Made by a program: the position numbers and the translations under genes. A model generated the notes under the pieces. The model worked only from the letters and a program-made list of their open reading frames with translations. It made no database searches and was not told the DNA's origin. Below, one piece after another: positions 52,291 to 62,206 of a stretch of DNA of 64,000 bases. Origin of the DNA: Branchiostoma floridae. Lineage: Eukaryota > Chordata > Leptocardii > Amphioxiformes > Branchiostomatidae. How positions within the stretch are numbered: position 1 is the stretch's first letter; every line of letters begins with the position of its first letter. The stretch spans positions 3,963,769 to 4,027,768 of the forward strand of contig NC_049992.1 in NCBI RefSeq assembly GCF_000003815.2, given 5' to 3'.

Positions 52291-53466
52291 CAATCACTAT
52301 ATCTTACCCAGGAAACTCGCGGTCCCTGATTGTAAATATGGCATATGGACCGAGTTGAGACTCTACATGTAAACGATACGAAGGATAAAGATAGACTGTA
52401 TGACTGGTGGTTTATCAACCATGATCAGCAGAATAAATATTTAGAAGATGCAAAGATATTTAGAGCAAAGAGATGATGTAAAATGTTGTTGAAACTTACA
52501 CTGTGGTATAATTATGTGTGACAGATGTTTAGCTAGAGTTTAGATCCTGTAAGTCACTGAATGTTGCTTTTGTCGTATAGTTTTGTACACTATTTTGTTG
52601 AGAAAAGGCTTTGTACATATTTTGCCCCAAAGAGTACCAAATTTATGTGCACATTCTTCTTTTTTTACAGTGCTGGGGAGAAATGTCCAGCATAAGAGTT
52701 GCTCGCTGACCCACTAGGGCAGTCAGCAGTGCCTCCTTGCAGCTGAAGGAAGTACTGCAGTTAGACATTGTAACAAACTGTCACATCAGTTGTTCAGCGT
52801 CTTTTTCTTTTGCTTCCCTTCATTTTTTATGAGTAGGTATAAAGGAGGTGCAAGGCAATGTCAAGATGTTCTTACAATGTAAGAAAGTTTGAGCATATCT
52901 AATATGGCCACAATGTTCTGAAGATTTCATGTCCCTCTCTTTCTGTACGCAAAGTAAAGCACTTACCAACAAGCTTTTTTTTTTTAAATGTTCTGAATCA
53001 GATCCTTCTCAACTTGAAATGACCAGAAGCCCAAGTCATGTGACTTAAGCAATGAAAGCTTGTTGGTACTTAACTTGTGTACAAAGATTGATTTTCAACT
53101 CTTTATAATGTCATTTGGTGTCATATATGAAATTTCATGGACTATTATTTGTAGCAAACACAATCGCCGTTGCTGTTTGAATGTTTTCCGTGTCCTGGCC
53201 ATAAGTGTGTTCCATACAGAGTTGGCCAGACGCCCTGGACTTTGTTGCTGGTTAGGATATTTCCCAAGTTACCTCAATATTTCTTTGACTCATTTTTATT
53301 TTAAACTTCCTCTGTTAGTGAGGTACCATACAGCAATAGTGTGTCGTATTTAAAAAGTAGTTTATGATATGTCAATGGTTTTATAAGTAGAGCCTATCAT
53401 AATCAAGTCATTGTCAACTAGCCTTACGGTAGTATTAAGTTTGTAGAGACATAAGCGGGGATAAGT

Positions 53467-53625
53467 TAATCTCCAAGCAGATCCTACGGTAGCATCAAAA
53501 GCTGGCAGAGGAGTGAAGCCGGCTTAGGAGTGTGTTTGGCTACCGGGCAAATGTACACCTCTTGGCTACCTATCTCCTGGCCAGTTTGGTACTATTATGT
53601 CATTGTAGGATCTGCTTGTAGATTA
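53467..53625. mobile_element. MITE, TCTCCAAGCAG family, with 9-bp target duplication
   Basis: TAATCTCCAAGCAGATCCTA ... TAGGATCTGCTTGTAGATTA, flanked by GGGATAAGT at 53458-53466 and 53626-53634. The interior carries TCAAAAGCTGGCAGAGGAG, as in other copies. Confidence 0.92.
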
Positions 53626-53689
53626 GGGATAAGTGAGTGTCAAATGTTATAAAGATACAGGTCATATTCTAGGCAAGGTTAACATTTGG

Positions 53690-53880
53690 CTGCACACGTT
53701 TGCTGGCAATATGGCCTCATACTGGTGTTAGTGCAGCCAGGTGTAATATGGCCTCACATAAATGTTTGTGGGCCATATGGCCTCATACTGATGTTTGCAG
53801 GCAAATGTTACATGGCCTCACACAGATGTTTGTAGGCAGTATGGCCTCATACTGATGTTTGCAGAAAAGTGTAACATAAA
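53690..53880. repeat. Tandem repeat with TATGGCCTCATACTGATGTT unit
   Basis: About six units of 30-36 bp alternating ATGGCCTCATACTGATGTTT and ATGGCCTCACA(C/T)A. No coding sequence. Confidence 0.85.
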
Positions 53881-54119
53881 TAGGACTTTGGGTGTAGACT
53901 TTACTTATTTATACTAGTAGTCAGCATAGTGTAAGATTTTTCAATACTTAGCAATGATTTTGCGTTTAACTTAAATGTTGTTTATCTGACGTATGTGCAA
54001 TATCTTAGTGTATGTTTTTGCCCTGACTTGTGTTAACCTCCTGCTTACTGAGGTACCATTTGGAACCAAGGATTTGTTGGTTGTATGTGAGGCAGTAGGG
54101 AATGGGTTAAACAGTTTAG

Positions 54120-54310
54120 GATGCCCTGATGCCTCACTTAACTCCAAGCAGATGTTAGGATCCAGCTTTTCTTTTCTACTATTGTGTTTTTATGTTATGT
54201 AATGGTTTGCCTACTACTAATCTCAAAGCAGATAGAGGAGGTGAAGTGTTTAAAAAATGCAAGACTAGAAAAGAGGAGTAAAGGGTCCTTACATCTGCTT
54301 GGAGAAAAAT
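54120..54310. mobile_element. MITE remnants of the TCTCCAAGCAG family
   Basis: CTCCAAGCAGATGTTAGGAT at 54141, TAATCTCAAAGCAGATAGAG at 54219 and CTTACATCTGCTTGGAGAA at 54290-54308. These probably represent one or two nested, damaged copies. Confidence 0.6.
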
Positions 54311-54537
54311 GCCCTTGCCAGTGTTGCAGGGTTTGGCAGACCATGTTTCTGGTAGGATGTTCGGCATTCCTAACATACATGTATGCCTCTTGTTTTGCAG
54401 TAAAAGTTGAGTAATTACAGATCCTGATTTAAAATGGTATAATTTTCTTGTTCCGTCAGTCTCCATCAACATGAGCTAATGGTTTGCTTTGATGCTCAGT
54501 TGTTGTTTTTTTGTTTGTGTTTTTTATTGTAATCATT

Positions 54538-55021
54538 AGGGGTGGGTACTGGTACATCCCACTGGCACAGAATCAGCTTTCTTTTGTTGGTGCAAAAATT
54601 CCTGACCTCAAAAAAGTGAACCGGATTTGGGACGGATTAGAAATTACCAGATGAAATCAACTTGTGTTCAAGCATTTTATGGCTTGCAGGTCCAAGAAAA
54701 TAAGACCAAAAGTGAAATTGTGTAGAATTTTAAACCGGACCTCAAAAAAGCGGACCGCATTTTGGACGGATTAGAAATGACCAGATTGATTAAATCGACT
54801 GGTGTTCAAGCATTTTATGGCTTACCATTCCAAGAAAATAAGACCAAAAGTGAAATTGAGTAGAATTTTAAACCGCCAGTGGTATGTATACTACATGCAA
54901 CATATTCCTGTGTAGCATGTGGACTATTAATTGTTTTGAGCATCTCCCATTCACATGCTTTCACAATCAAGTTCAGGTCCAGACCTATACCTCAACTTTC
55001 TGTACCGGTACCCACGCCTAG
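54538..55021. mobile_element. Inverted-ended repeat with an internal tandem duplication
   Basis: Left GGGGTGGGTACTGGTAC, right GTACCGGTACCCACGCCTA. Inside, about 135 bp is duplicated (54602-54736 and 54737-54870): ACGGATTAGAAAT(T/G)ACCAGAT, TTCAAGCATTTTATGGCTT and AAGACCAAAAGTGAAATTG. Non-coding. Confidence 0.75.
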
Positions 55022-55029
55022 TAACAATT

Positions 55030-56500
55030 GTTTTTATATTAAAGTGACAACAATTTTAGCCTTGCTGTATTATATGTATAAGGGAGGTAGAGATAATTTT
55101 GTTATACATTATGCAGACTCCTGAAATATGCGATAGGCCATAATGCGATTCTGTAGTTGGCTTCTTCTGTACTGGGGGATGGTTCACACACTGTGCCACC
55201 AACCTCTTTGTACTGTACTGTTGCACTGAGATATCAAGCAAAGCCAAGACAAATTGAGACGTTTTTGTTGTCTTTTATTTTCTTAACTTCGAAAAGCAAT
55301 GAGGGTAATAGTAGAAAACTGTAAACAAATATATAAACATAATGTGAGTTTTACATAGATTAACATTTTTGCCTCTTAGCAATATACTGTGTGGCCAAAG
55401 AATTCTAAAACATTTCAATTTTCTCGTGTCAAGAATGTTATGTTGTTGTCAGTTTTGATGGCACTATGATCAAATATATTCTTTAGCATGATAGTCAGGG
55501 TCGAGCTGAAGTAGGTTCAATGTGTACATTCTATGTTGTACTGTATTTTCTAGCCACACCACATACATGTACTATCTTGTACAAAAACCAACTGGAATAG
55601 AAGAACAAAAAGTCAACTGTCATGTAATTTTTTTTTCATCTGTTCTTTGGATTGAAATGGAACTTTTTGTCCGATGGCGCTGCAGATATAGCAAGTATTA
55701 TGATGATAGATCCTGTTACAAACCCCCTCGCACTGGTCACACGTAGGAACCAGCATGAACCATTAAAGACCACTTTCCCAAGTCTGTTGTCATCTCTGCT
55801 GTGTGTGCGACAACTGCTGTCTGTAATTTATACTATAGCCACCTTAGCAAGTTTTACAAGGCCACACCAATTTAAGTAATTGGCTCTCGGAATTGCCACC
55901 TCCTACTTTTCTAAAAAGTACAGAAATTACACCTTCCATTCGTGATCAGCAAACTTTTACCAAGTACAAAGTTATTGAACAGCTTTCGCCTGCAATGTAG
56001 GTAACCATATCATTCATTGTAGTACAAGTTTTCATTCATGGACATAAATATAATAAACTGCTTTTGATAATTTAAAAAAAACTAACAGGTGCAGCTACTT
56101 AACAGTGGTAGCGATTGCTTTCTTGAGGCTGAGAACTTATTCATATGTTACTATTTCCATGTCTTAGACCACAAGGGCTGGGCGCACAAAGCAAAAGAAA
56201 TGTAAATAAAAAAAGTCATTCAATCATTCATTCTTACTCATTATATTTTGTATCAACCCTTATCTTTACCAATCTTTTGCAAATTTTTTCAAATATCCTT
56301 TTTGGCCATCACTCCATATCGAATTCCAAGGTCCAATCAATTACTAGTAAATTGGTATGGCCTGATCTACGTAGCTGGCACACAACAAAACCTGTTACAA
56401 CGAGAACTGACATGCACATTATAAATAGTACATGTAAAGAGTATCCCACCCCAAAAGCCCGACTTACAAATGTATATAGCCTGCAAATGCTACGCGTAAT
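55030..56500. other. Intergenic, no gene recognised
   Basis: AT-rich sequence with short chance frames only, between the CAMTA downstream region and the zinc-finger gene. Confidence 0.45.
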
Positions 56501-56763
56501 GGTCAAATTTCCAAACCTAGGCCCGGCCAGGATGACAAAAACAAAAAATAGAAGTGAAGAAGAATTCTTCTTCAATGTTAACGATACCTGGATGTCTAAT
56601 CTTCACAAACGTAAAAAATTGATGTGTTCACCACAGAATCTACACAAATTATGCTCATGACTAATTTAGTAATTATTTCTTTTGTTTTGTTGTCTTTTAT
56701 GTTATAGTATGCTTTTCATTTCAAAAAGCTGCCTGGCTGGGCCCCAGTATGAAAGTGTGACCT
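56501..56763. mobile_element. MITE, GGGCCCGGCC family, diverged copy
   Basis: GTCAAATTTCCAAACCTAGG then CCCGGCCAGG at the left; GCCTGGCTGGGCCCCAGTAT then GAAAGTGTGACC at the right. Related to 13143-13324. Confidence 0.65.
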
Positions 56764-57134
56764 TGGCTATAAGCAGGCAATGACATTATCATATACAACT
56801 GGACTTGACCATGAGTAGGACACGGACAAAACTGTTTTGAGTCAGGCATTATATCAAGATTCATTGTTTACCCAACGTCACCTACAATATGATTCAAGTA
56901 ACTTATGTGGTCCACTTTTGTATCTTTGTACTGTCTCAATATTGGCTAAGCCCTGAAACAAACAATAAACAAAATAAATCTAGTACTAGGTTTATTCCCA
57001 GTAACAATAGTCACGCTCAGCCGGTCACTACTATTGCAAGGTTTCCTCTACTGTATGAATTCTTGCAAGTTGGGACAGACAAGACCTTGTAGCCGTATGT
57101 CCACACTCCCCACACATTAACACTCCCTACACAT

Positions 57135-58448
57135 TTAGGGTTTCTCACTAGGGTGTTTAGCTTGAAGGTGTTTGTCCAAACAGGATTTCTGTGCAGCAGA
57201 ATACTCACACTGGCTACAGCTGTAAGGTTTTTCCCCTGTATGAGTTTTCATGTGTTGAGATAGGTGAGACTTTTTCACAGCCCTGTATCCACATTCCTCA
57301 CACTTAAAAGGTTTCTCTCCTGTGTGAGTTTTTAAGTGCTGTGATAGGTGAGACTTTTGCGTTGCCTTGTACCCACACTCCCCACACATGAAGGGTTTCT
57401 CACTGGTGTGTTTTGCAAGATGGTGTTCATCCAAACAAAATTTCCGTGCTGCAGAGTAGTCACACAGGTCACACTTGTGGGGCCTTTCCCCGGTATGAGT
57501 TCTCATATGTCGGGATAAGTGAGACTTAAGAGCTGCCCTGTATCCACATTCCTCACACTTAAAAGGTTTCTCTCCAGTGTGAGTTTTTATGTGTGCAGAA
57601 AGGTTAGACCTTATCGCGGTCTTGTACCCACATTCCTCACACACAAAGGGTTTCTCACTGGTGTGTTTCGCGAGACGGTGTTGATCCAAACAGGATTTCA
57701 GCGCTGCAGAATAGTCACACTGGTCACACTTATAGGGCCTTTCCCCGGTATGAGTTCTCATATGACCGGATAAGTGAGACTTTTGAGTTGCTCTGTATCC
57801 ACATTCCTCGCATACATAGAGTTTGTCTCCAGTATGTTTAGCGAGACGGTGTTGATCCAAACAGGATTTCAGCGCTGCAGAATAGTCACACTGGTCACAC
57901 TTATAGGGCCTTTCCCCGGTATGAGTTCTCATATGACCGGATAAGTGAGACTTTTGAGTTGCTCTGTATCCACATTCCTCGCATACATAGAGTTTGTCTC
58001 CAGTATGTTTAGCGAGACGGTGTTGATCCAAACAGGATTTCAGCGCTGCAGAATAGTCACACTGGTCACACTTGTGGGGCCTTTCTCCTGTATGAGTTCT
58101 CATATGCTTGGATAGGTCAGACTTTTGAGTTGCTCTGTATCCACATTCATCACATACGTAGGGTTTCTCCCCAGTGTGAGTTTTCATATGCTCAGAAAGG
58201 TGAGACTTTCTCGCTGTCTTGTATCCACATTCCTCACACATGTATGGTTTCTCACAAGTGTGTTTCGCGAGACAGTGTTCATCCAAACAGGATTTCAGCC
58301 CTGCAGAGTAGTCACACTGGTCACACTTGTAGGGCCTTTCTCCTGTATGAGTTCTCAAATGTCGGGATAAGCTGTTCTTGCGAGCTGTCCTGTATCCACA
58401 CTCCCCACATATGTAAGTTTTCTTTTCAGTGTGTTTTGGTTCTTCCAT
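57135..58448 (-). CDS. C2H2 zinc-finger protein, 15 fingers, 437 aa
   Basis: Start ATG at 58446-58448 (MEEPKHTEKK), just inside an exon whose acceptor CCTAACAG lies at about 58465; a 5'UTR exon must lie upstream. Fifteen fingers with TGE(K/R)P-type linkers fill the protein. Two classes recur in a loose alternation: CGY(R/K)A..KSHLS.H(M/L)(K/R)TH with HX3H, and CDYSA..KSCLD.H.LAKH with HX4H. DNA binding is the expected role; no KRAB, SCAN or BTB domain is seen. Odd: the finger pairs 6-7 and 8-9 are identical in protein and apparently in DNA (171-bp unit), showing recent duplication or conversion. No orthologue can be named. Confidence 0.92.
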   Translation of the reverse strand: MEEPKHTEKKTYICGECGYRTARKNSLSRHLRTHTGERPYKCDQCDYSAGLKSCLDEHCLAKHTCEKPYMCEECGYKTARKSHLSEHMKTHTGEKPYVCDECGYRATQKSDLSKHMRTHTGERPHKCDQCDYSAALKSCLDQHRLAKHTGDKLYVCEECGYRATQKSHLSGHMRTHTGERPYKCDQCDYSAALKSCLDQHRLAKHTGDKLYVCEECGYRATQKSHLSGHMRTHTGERPYKCDQCDYSAALKSCLDQHRLAKHTSEKPFVCEECGYKTAIRSNLSAHIKTHTGEKPFKCEECGYRAALKSHLSRHMRTHTGERPHKCDLCDYSAARKFCLDEHHLAKHTSEKPFMCGECGYKATQKSHLSQHLKTHTGEKPFKCEECGYRAVKKSHLSQHMKTHTGEKPYSCSQCEYSAAQKSCLDKHLQAKHPSEKP

Positions 58449-58465
58449 CTTTGGATTAAATCTGT

Positions 58466-59400
58466 TAGGAAACAAAGATATTAGTTGAAGTGTGACTAAA
58501 CACATGGGAACATTGTCAGCTATAGCTCAGTTTTCTTGACCTGTTAAGTAATTGTGCACGACCATGAAATACTTCATGTTTGGGACTGCATCACCCAGTT
58601 CCAGTGCACTGTGAACCAGTCAGTATTGCCCTGACGAAGACGACAGATGGTCATCAAGATGTTGCCTCTCAATAAGTTCCATGGTCGTGCACAAAGAACA
58701 TTTTGATTGAGTATTTAACAACCTGATGAAATTATTCACTGTTCCAATGTATTGCTCAGTAGAAGGTCTGGATTGCATGACATCGCCCCAGAGGCGTTGC
58801 GAAAAATAGCAAAAGCACGCGCCCAAATGAACTTTGCTTTGTTGTGCTAACTTTATATCGTACTTACAGTTAATTACTGAGTTTTTGGAACAGATATGAA
58901 TCTCCTGATGATCTACATAGCTCAGAGGACGTTATAAGCTGATCATCAGAACTGTGGCTGCACAAAATACTGTGAGATTGAGAACTTTGCTATAAAAAAC
59001 GACACACGTCGCAACTTCGCAAGCAACAGATTCGATTTCTATAGAACGAGAGCTCCTGGAGTTATGACACAAATAATGTCTATGCATCCTCAAGGTATCA
59101 AAGAAGCCACCTATTGCTCTTTATAACACTTCAGCATTAATTTAGACATCTAATTTTTCCAAAAATTCCTAAAGTTACCTTGAGTTACCTGACATCTCGA
59201 TTCCCAAAAACTGTCACGGGCATATAGCAGTATCCATCCGCGACCAACATCAGTAGTGGTTCGGGCACAAAGTAGTTCATTACGGTTGTTCGGAACAGTC
59301 CACCAGGTCTTTGTTCTCAGTTATTATAAGAATTTAGAAAAAATATTTCCGGAGAGGACAAAAGATATTCGAGAGCTAAATAATACGGCTTTTACCCGGC
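58466..59400. promoter_or_regulatory. Shared upstream region of the zinc-finger and DNAJC16-like genes
   Basis: The two genes diverge from here: the zinc-finger coding exon ends at 58465 on the minus strand and the J protein starts at 59627 on the plus strand. A bidirectional promoter is possible. The zinc-finger 5'UTR exon was not located. Confidence 0.4.
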
Positions 59401-59410
59401 TAGATTCCCA

Positions 59411-59564
59411 GAAACGAGAGCGTTCCCGTACCCAGAGTACAGTGATACAAAGCCTGAGAACGAGAGCGTTCCCGTAACCAGGGTACCGTGATACAAACCC
59501 TGAGAACGAGAGCGTTCTCGTACACAGGACACCGTGGTACAGGATCCTGGGAACGAGAGCGTTC
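59411..59564. promoter_or_regulatory. Four palindromic GAACGAGAGCGTTC boxes at 46-47-bp spacing
   Basis: Boxes at 59411-59426 (GAAACGAGAGCGTTCC, one-base insertion), 59458-59471, 59504-59517 and 59551-59564. Each is GAACG-AGAG-CGTTC, with inverted halves. Spacers share CGTA(C/A)CCAG, AGTACAGTGATACAAA and CCTGAGAAC. The array ends 62 bp before the J-protein ATG, so it is a candidate regulatory cluster; no known factor is assigned. Confidence 0.6.
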
Positions 59565-59626
59565 CGCCATACATTCGTACACAGTGCACAGTCAGCTCAG
59601 CTGTAGTGCATAGCTAGCTGGTATAA

Positions 59627-61695
59627 ATGAAGATCCCGGTAGTGTTTGTAAGCGTGACGCTCCTGTCCCTGCTCGGCTGCTGTCTCGGGATGGACCCGTA
59701 CAGGGTGCTCGGCGTGGACCGGTCGGCGGACGAACGGGAAGTCAAGAAGGCGTACCGCCGGCTGTCCAGGGAGTGGTGAGCCGATATCGATAGGAAAAAT
59801 TATCTAACGTTAGCAACATAGCGGTACCGAAGAACGTTACTGGACGGGTTCAATATTCGATACTTCCGGCTTCTCTGGTATTTATTTCCCCTGCATGATT
59901 GTGTACATATTGTCATTGTGTTGGATAATTGCTATGGTTTATTTATAACAAAACACGAGCACGAAAATATTGCTATGTTTTGTATTGAGGGTGGGAGGGG
60001 GGCGACATGCGTGCTGAAGGTATGAGGAAGCGAATCTCCAAGCAGATGTTAGGGTGAAAGATCTTCACGTTGTTTACTGTTGTTGTTGTTATTGTTATTG
60101 TTTAGGCATCCTGACAAGAACAAGGACCCCGGAGCAGAGCAGAAGTTTATAGAGATTAATCAGGCATATGAGGTGAGTATACAAGTGATCACTGTTTTTG
60201 TTTACATTTGAAGAGGGGAGGGGAGGTGTGCTCTAGTACTAGTACTGGTTACCAGGACTTCAACAGATTAGATTACTGTGTAATATTTAAATAAGCAGAT
60301 CGAATAAGCCCTTTCACAGAGATCAGAATGCATGTGCGGCGACAGGAATTCTATCTAAAGTAATATGTCAAAGGGTAGGCCCCCAAAAGAAAACAGTCCT
60401 CACCTGGACCATTGTTTCGATTTGCATAACAAAATGCAGACAGGCTTTGTTTACTTTTTTTGGGCCTTACCCTTTGACATATTACCTAGAATTCCTGTTG
60501 CCACACGTGTTCTGATCTCTTTGAAAGGGCTTATTACAGATTCTGATAATTTGTCTTCCACCTGCTTAATGTGCATCATCATGATCACTTCTATAGTAGA
60601 TTGATGTGAGGGGGAGGGGGCACACATGGCTCTATTCTGGCTGTATTCAGCGTGCAAAATACCCACTTGCACACTTGCACATTGCAACCACTTTTTGCTT
60701 GGTGCAACTTACTTCTAAACTCAGGTTGCACAGGGCACAACTTTGATTTTGAGCCTCAGAACTCGATTTTGTTGTCAATTTACTTGGAATAAATAAATGG
60801 AACGAGGCAGCTCCGTTTCATAGCAGCCAAACATGTCAATTATAATTACAGATTTCTTGGCAGAACGACATTTTTAATAGTGAATTCTAGGCGGTGCAAC
60901 TTGAAATTCAGTTGTGCAACCTAGTTTTTGCCCCAGGTTGCACACTGTTCAACCAGGCTCAGAAAAGTATTTTGTACACATAACACCGTCACAAACTCAG
61001 AGGGAAAGCTGTGTGTACAGCAAGAAATCTGCTAATGTTCCAAACAACTTTTCCTGGTCATGTGACCTAAACTCTACATCACTCCCAGTCCCAGCCCTCC
61101 GACAACTTAATGTATTCTAATACTATTACTAAATAGAGTCTTTATAGACATTCACTACCTTTTGTCAGTGACACTGAGCAGATCTTTTGAAGAGCCTTGC
61201 TATTCGGTCTCCACCTCCTTTGCATATCAATTCAAAGTTAGGATATGAAACCTGCTCTTCAAAAGATCCCCTCAGTGCCATTGCAGAAAATTATTGGATG
61301 CTACCTGAAATATCTGGGAAAATCATCAAATCATGCCCAGTTACTTGAGAACCTGATACTTGGCCTATTTTAATGCCTGGATGTCTTAAATCTCCATCGG
61401 TGATAGATTGATTCATGTTTTCATTGTTAACTCACTGTGGCCACAGGTGCTGTCAGACACAGAGAAAAGGTCCAACTATGACAACTACGGGGACCCCGAC
61501 TACCGCGGCCCGCTCAACTTCGGCTCGCGCGACGGTTTCCGCGACAACGGCTTCGGCGGGGGGTTCGGACACCCCTTCCACTTCTTCAACCAGCGGGACC
61601 CATTCAGGACGTTCCATTTCCACTATGGGAACCAGGAGTACCGAGAGTCATTCAGGGACAAGGCGCAGGAAATGCTGGTCACACTGAACAAGTAG
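59627..61695 (+). CDS. DNAJC16: DNAJC16-like J-domain protein, 5' exons
   Basis: Exons 59627-59775, 60106-60172 and 61447 to 61691 or 61695. Residues 1-20 are a signal peptide (MKIPVVFVSVTLLSLLGCCL). The J domain follows at once: MDPYRVLGVDRSADEREVKK, REW-HPDKNKDPGAEQKF (HPD motif at the exon 1-2 joint), then VLSDTEKRSNYDNYGD. The signal peptide plus DPYRVLGV and REWHPDKNKDPGAE match DNAJC16, an ER-membrane J protein with a thioredoxin-like domain. That domain is absent here. The third exon either splices at AACAA|GTAGGA to exons beyond the window or ends at TAG 61693-61695, giving a 153-residue short form. The region after the J domain is Gly/Phe/His-rich. Confidence 0.8.
60303..60535. mobile_element. 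Inverted-repeat element in DNAJC16 intron 2
   Basis: AATAAGCCCTTTCACAGAGA at the left and CTCTTTGAAAGGGCTTATT at the right; inner arms GACAGGAATTCTATCTAAAG / ACCTAGAATTCCTGTTG and ATATGTCAAAGGGTA / TACCCTTTGACATAT. Non-coding. Confidence 0.88.
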
Positions 61696-61699
61696 GAAC

Positions 61700-62206
61700 A
61701 GACTTTGTCTTTTTTATAAATCATTCGTTTTATATATTCATTTTCCAAATACAGCGTACACATATAGAAACCTAATGCTGAAAGGACATGTGAAACACAG
61801 AAAACGATAAGAAGAATGTATGGCAGTTTGCACATTTGGTCACACTGACTTTGTTTTTTTCTATTTTAGATCAATGAGACATATTAGATAAACATACAAC
61901 AGACAAAAAGTGTGGCAATGAAAATTATTGCCATGGCGACGGTTTTATTGTTTATAAGTACTAGAGATTGTTGTTATTAATGGGTTTTAATAGTTGTATT
62001 CCATTCGCCTGGCGATTAATGTTCAGAGAGCATTGCTGTCAAAAGGTATTCTCTTGTGAGTTGAGGGTGAAATAATAATGTAAATGCTTCTCATCGATTT
62101 TACAAAACAGACCCTCATTTACATAAATCATATCAGTTGATCATCTTCTCTAGCTTACCACAATGACATTAAAGCATTATCTCATTAATTATGTGTCACG
62201 GTGGCA
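61700..62206. other. Downstream of the J-protein exon, no gene
   Basis: AT-rich, no coding sequence; either the next DNAJC16 intron or its 3' flank. Confidence 0.45.

Noticed and set aside
57519-58459. Plus-strand frames opposite the zinc fingers
   Set aside because: Antisense translations of the repetitive finger array.
59620-59625. TATAAA just before the J-protein ATG
   Set aside because: It lies only 2 bp from the start codon, so it cannot be a TATA box for this reading frame.
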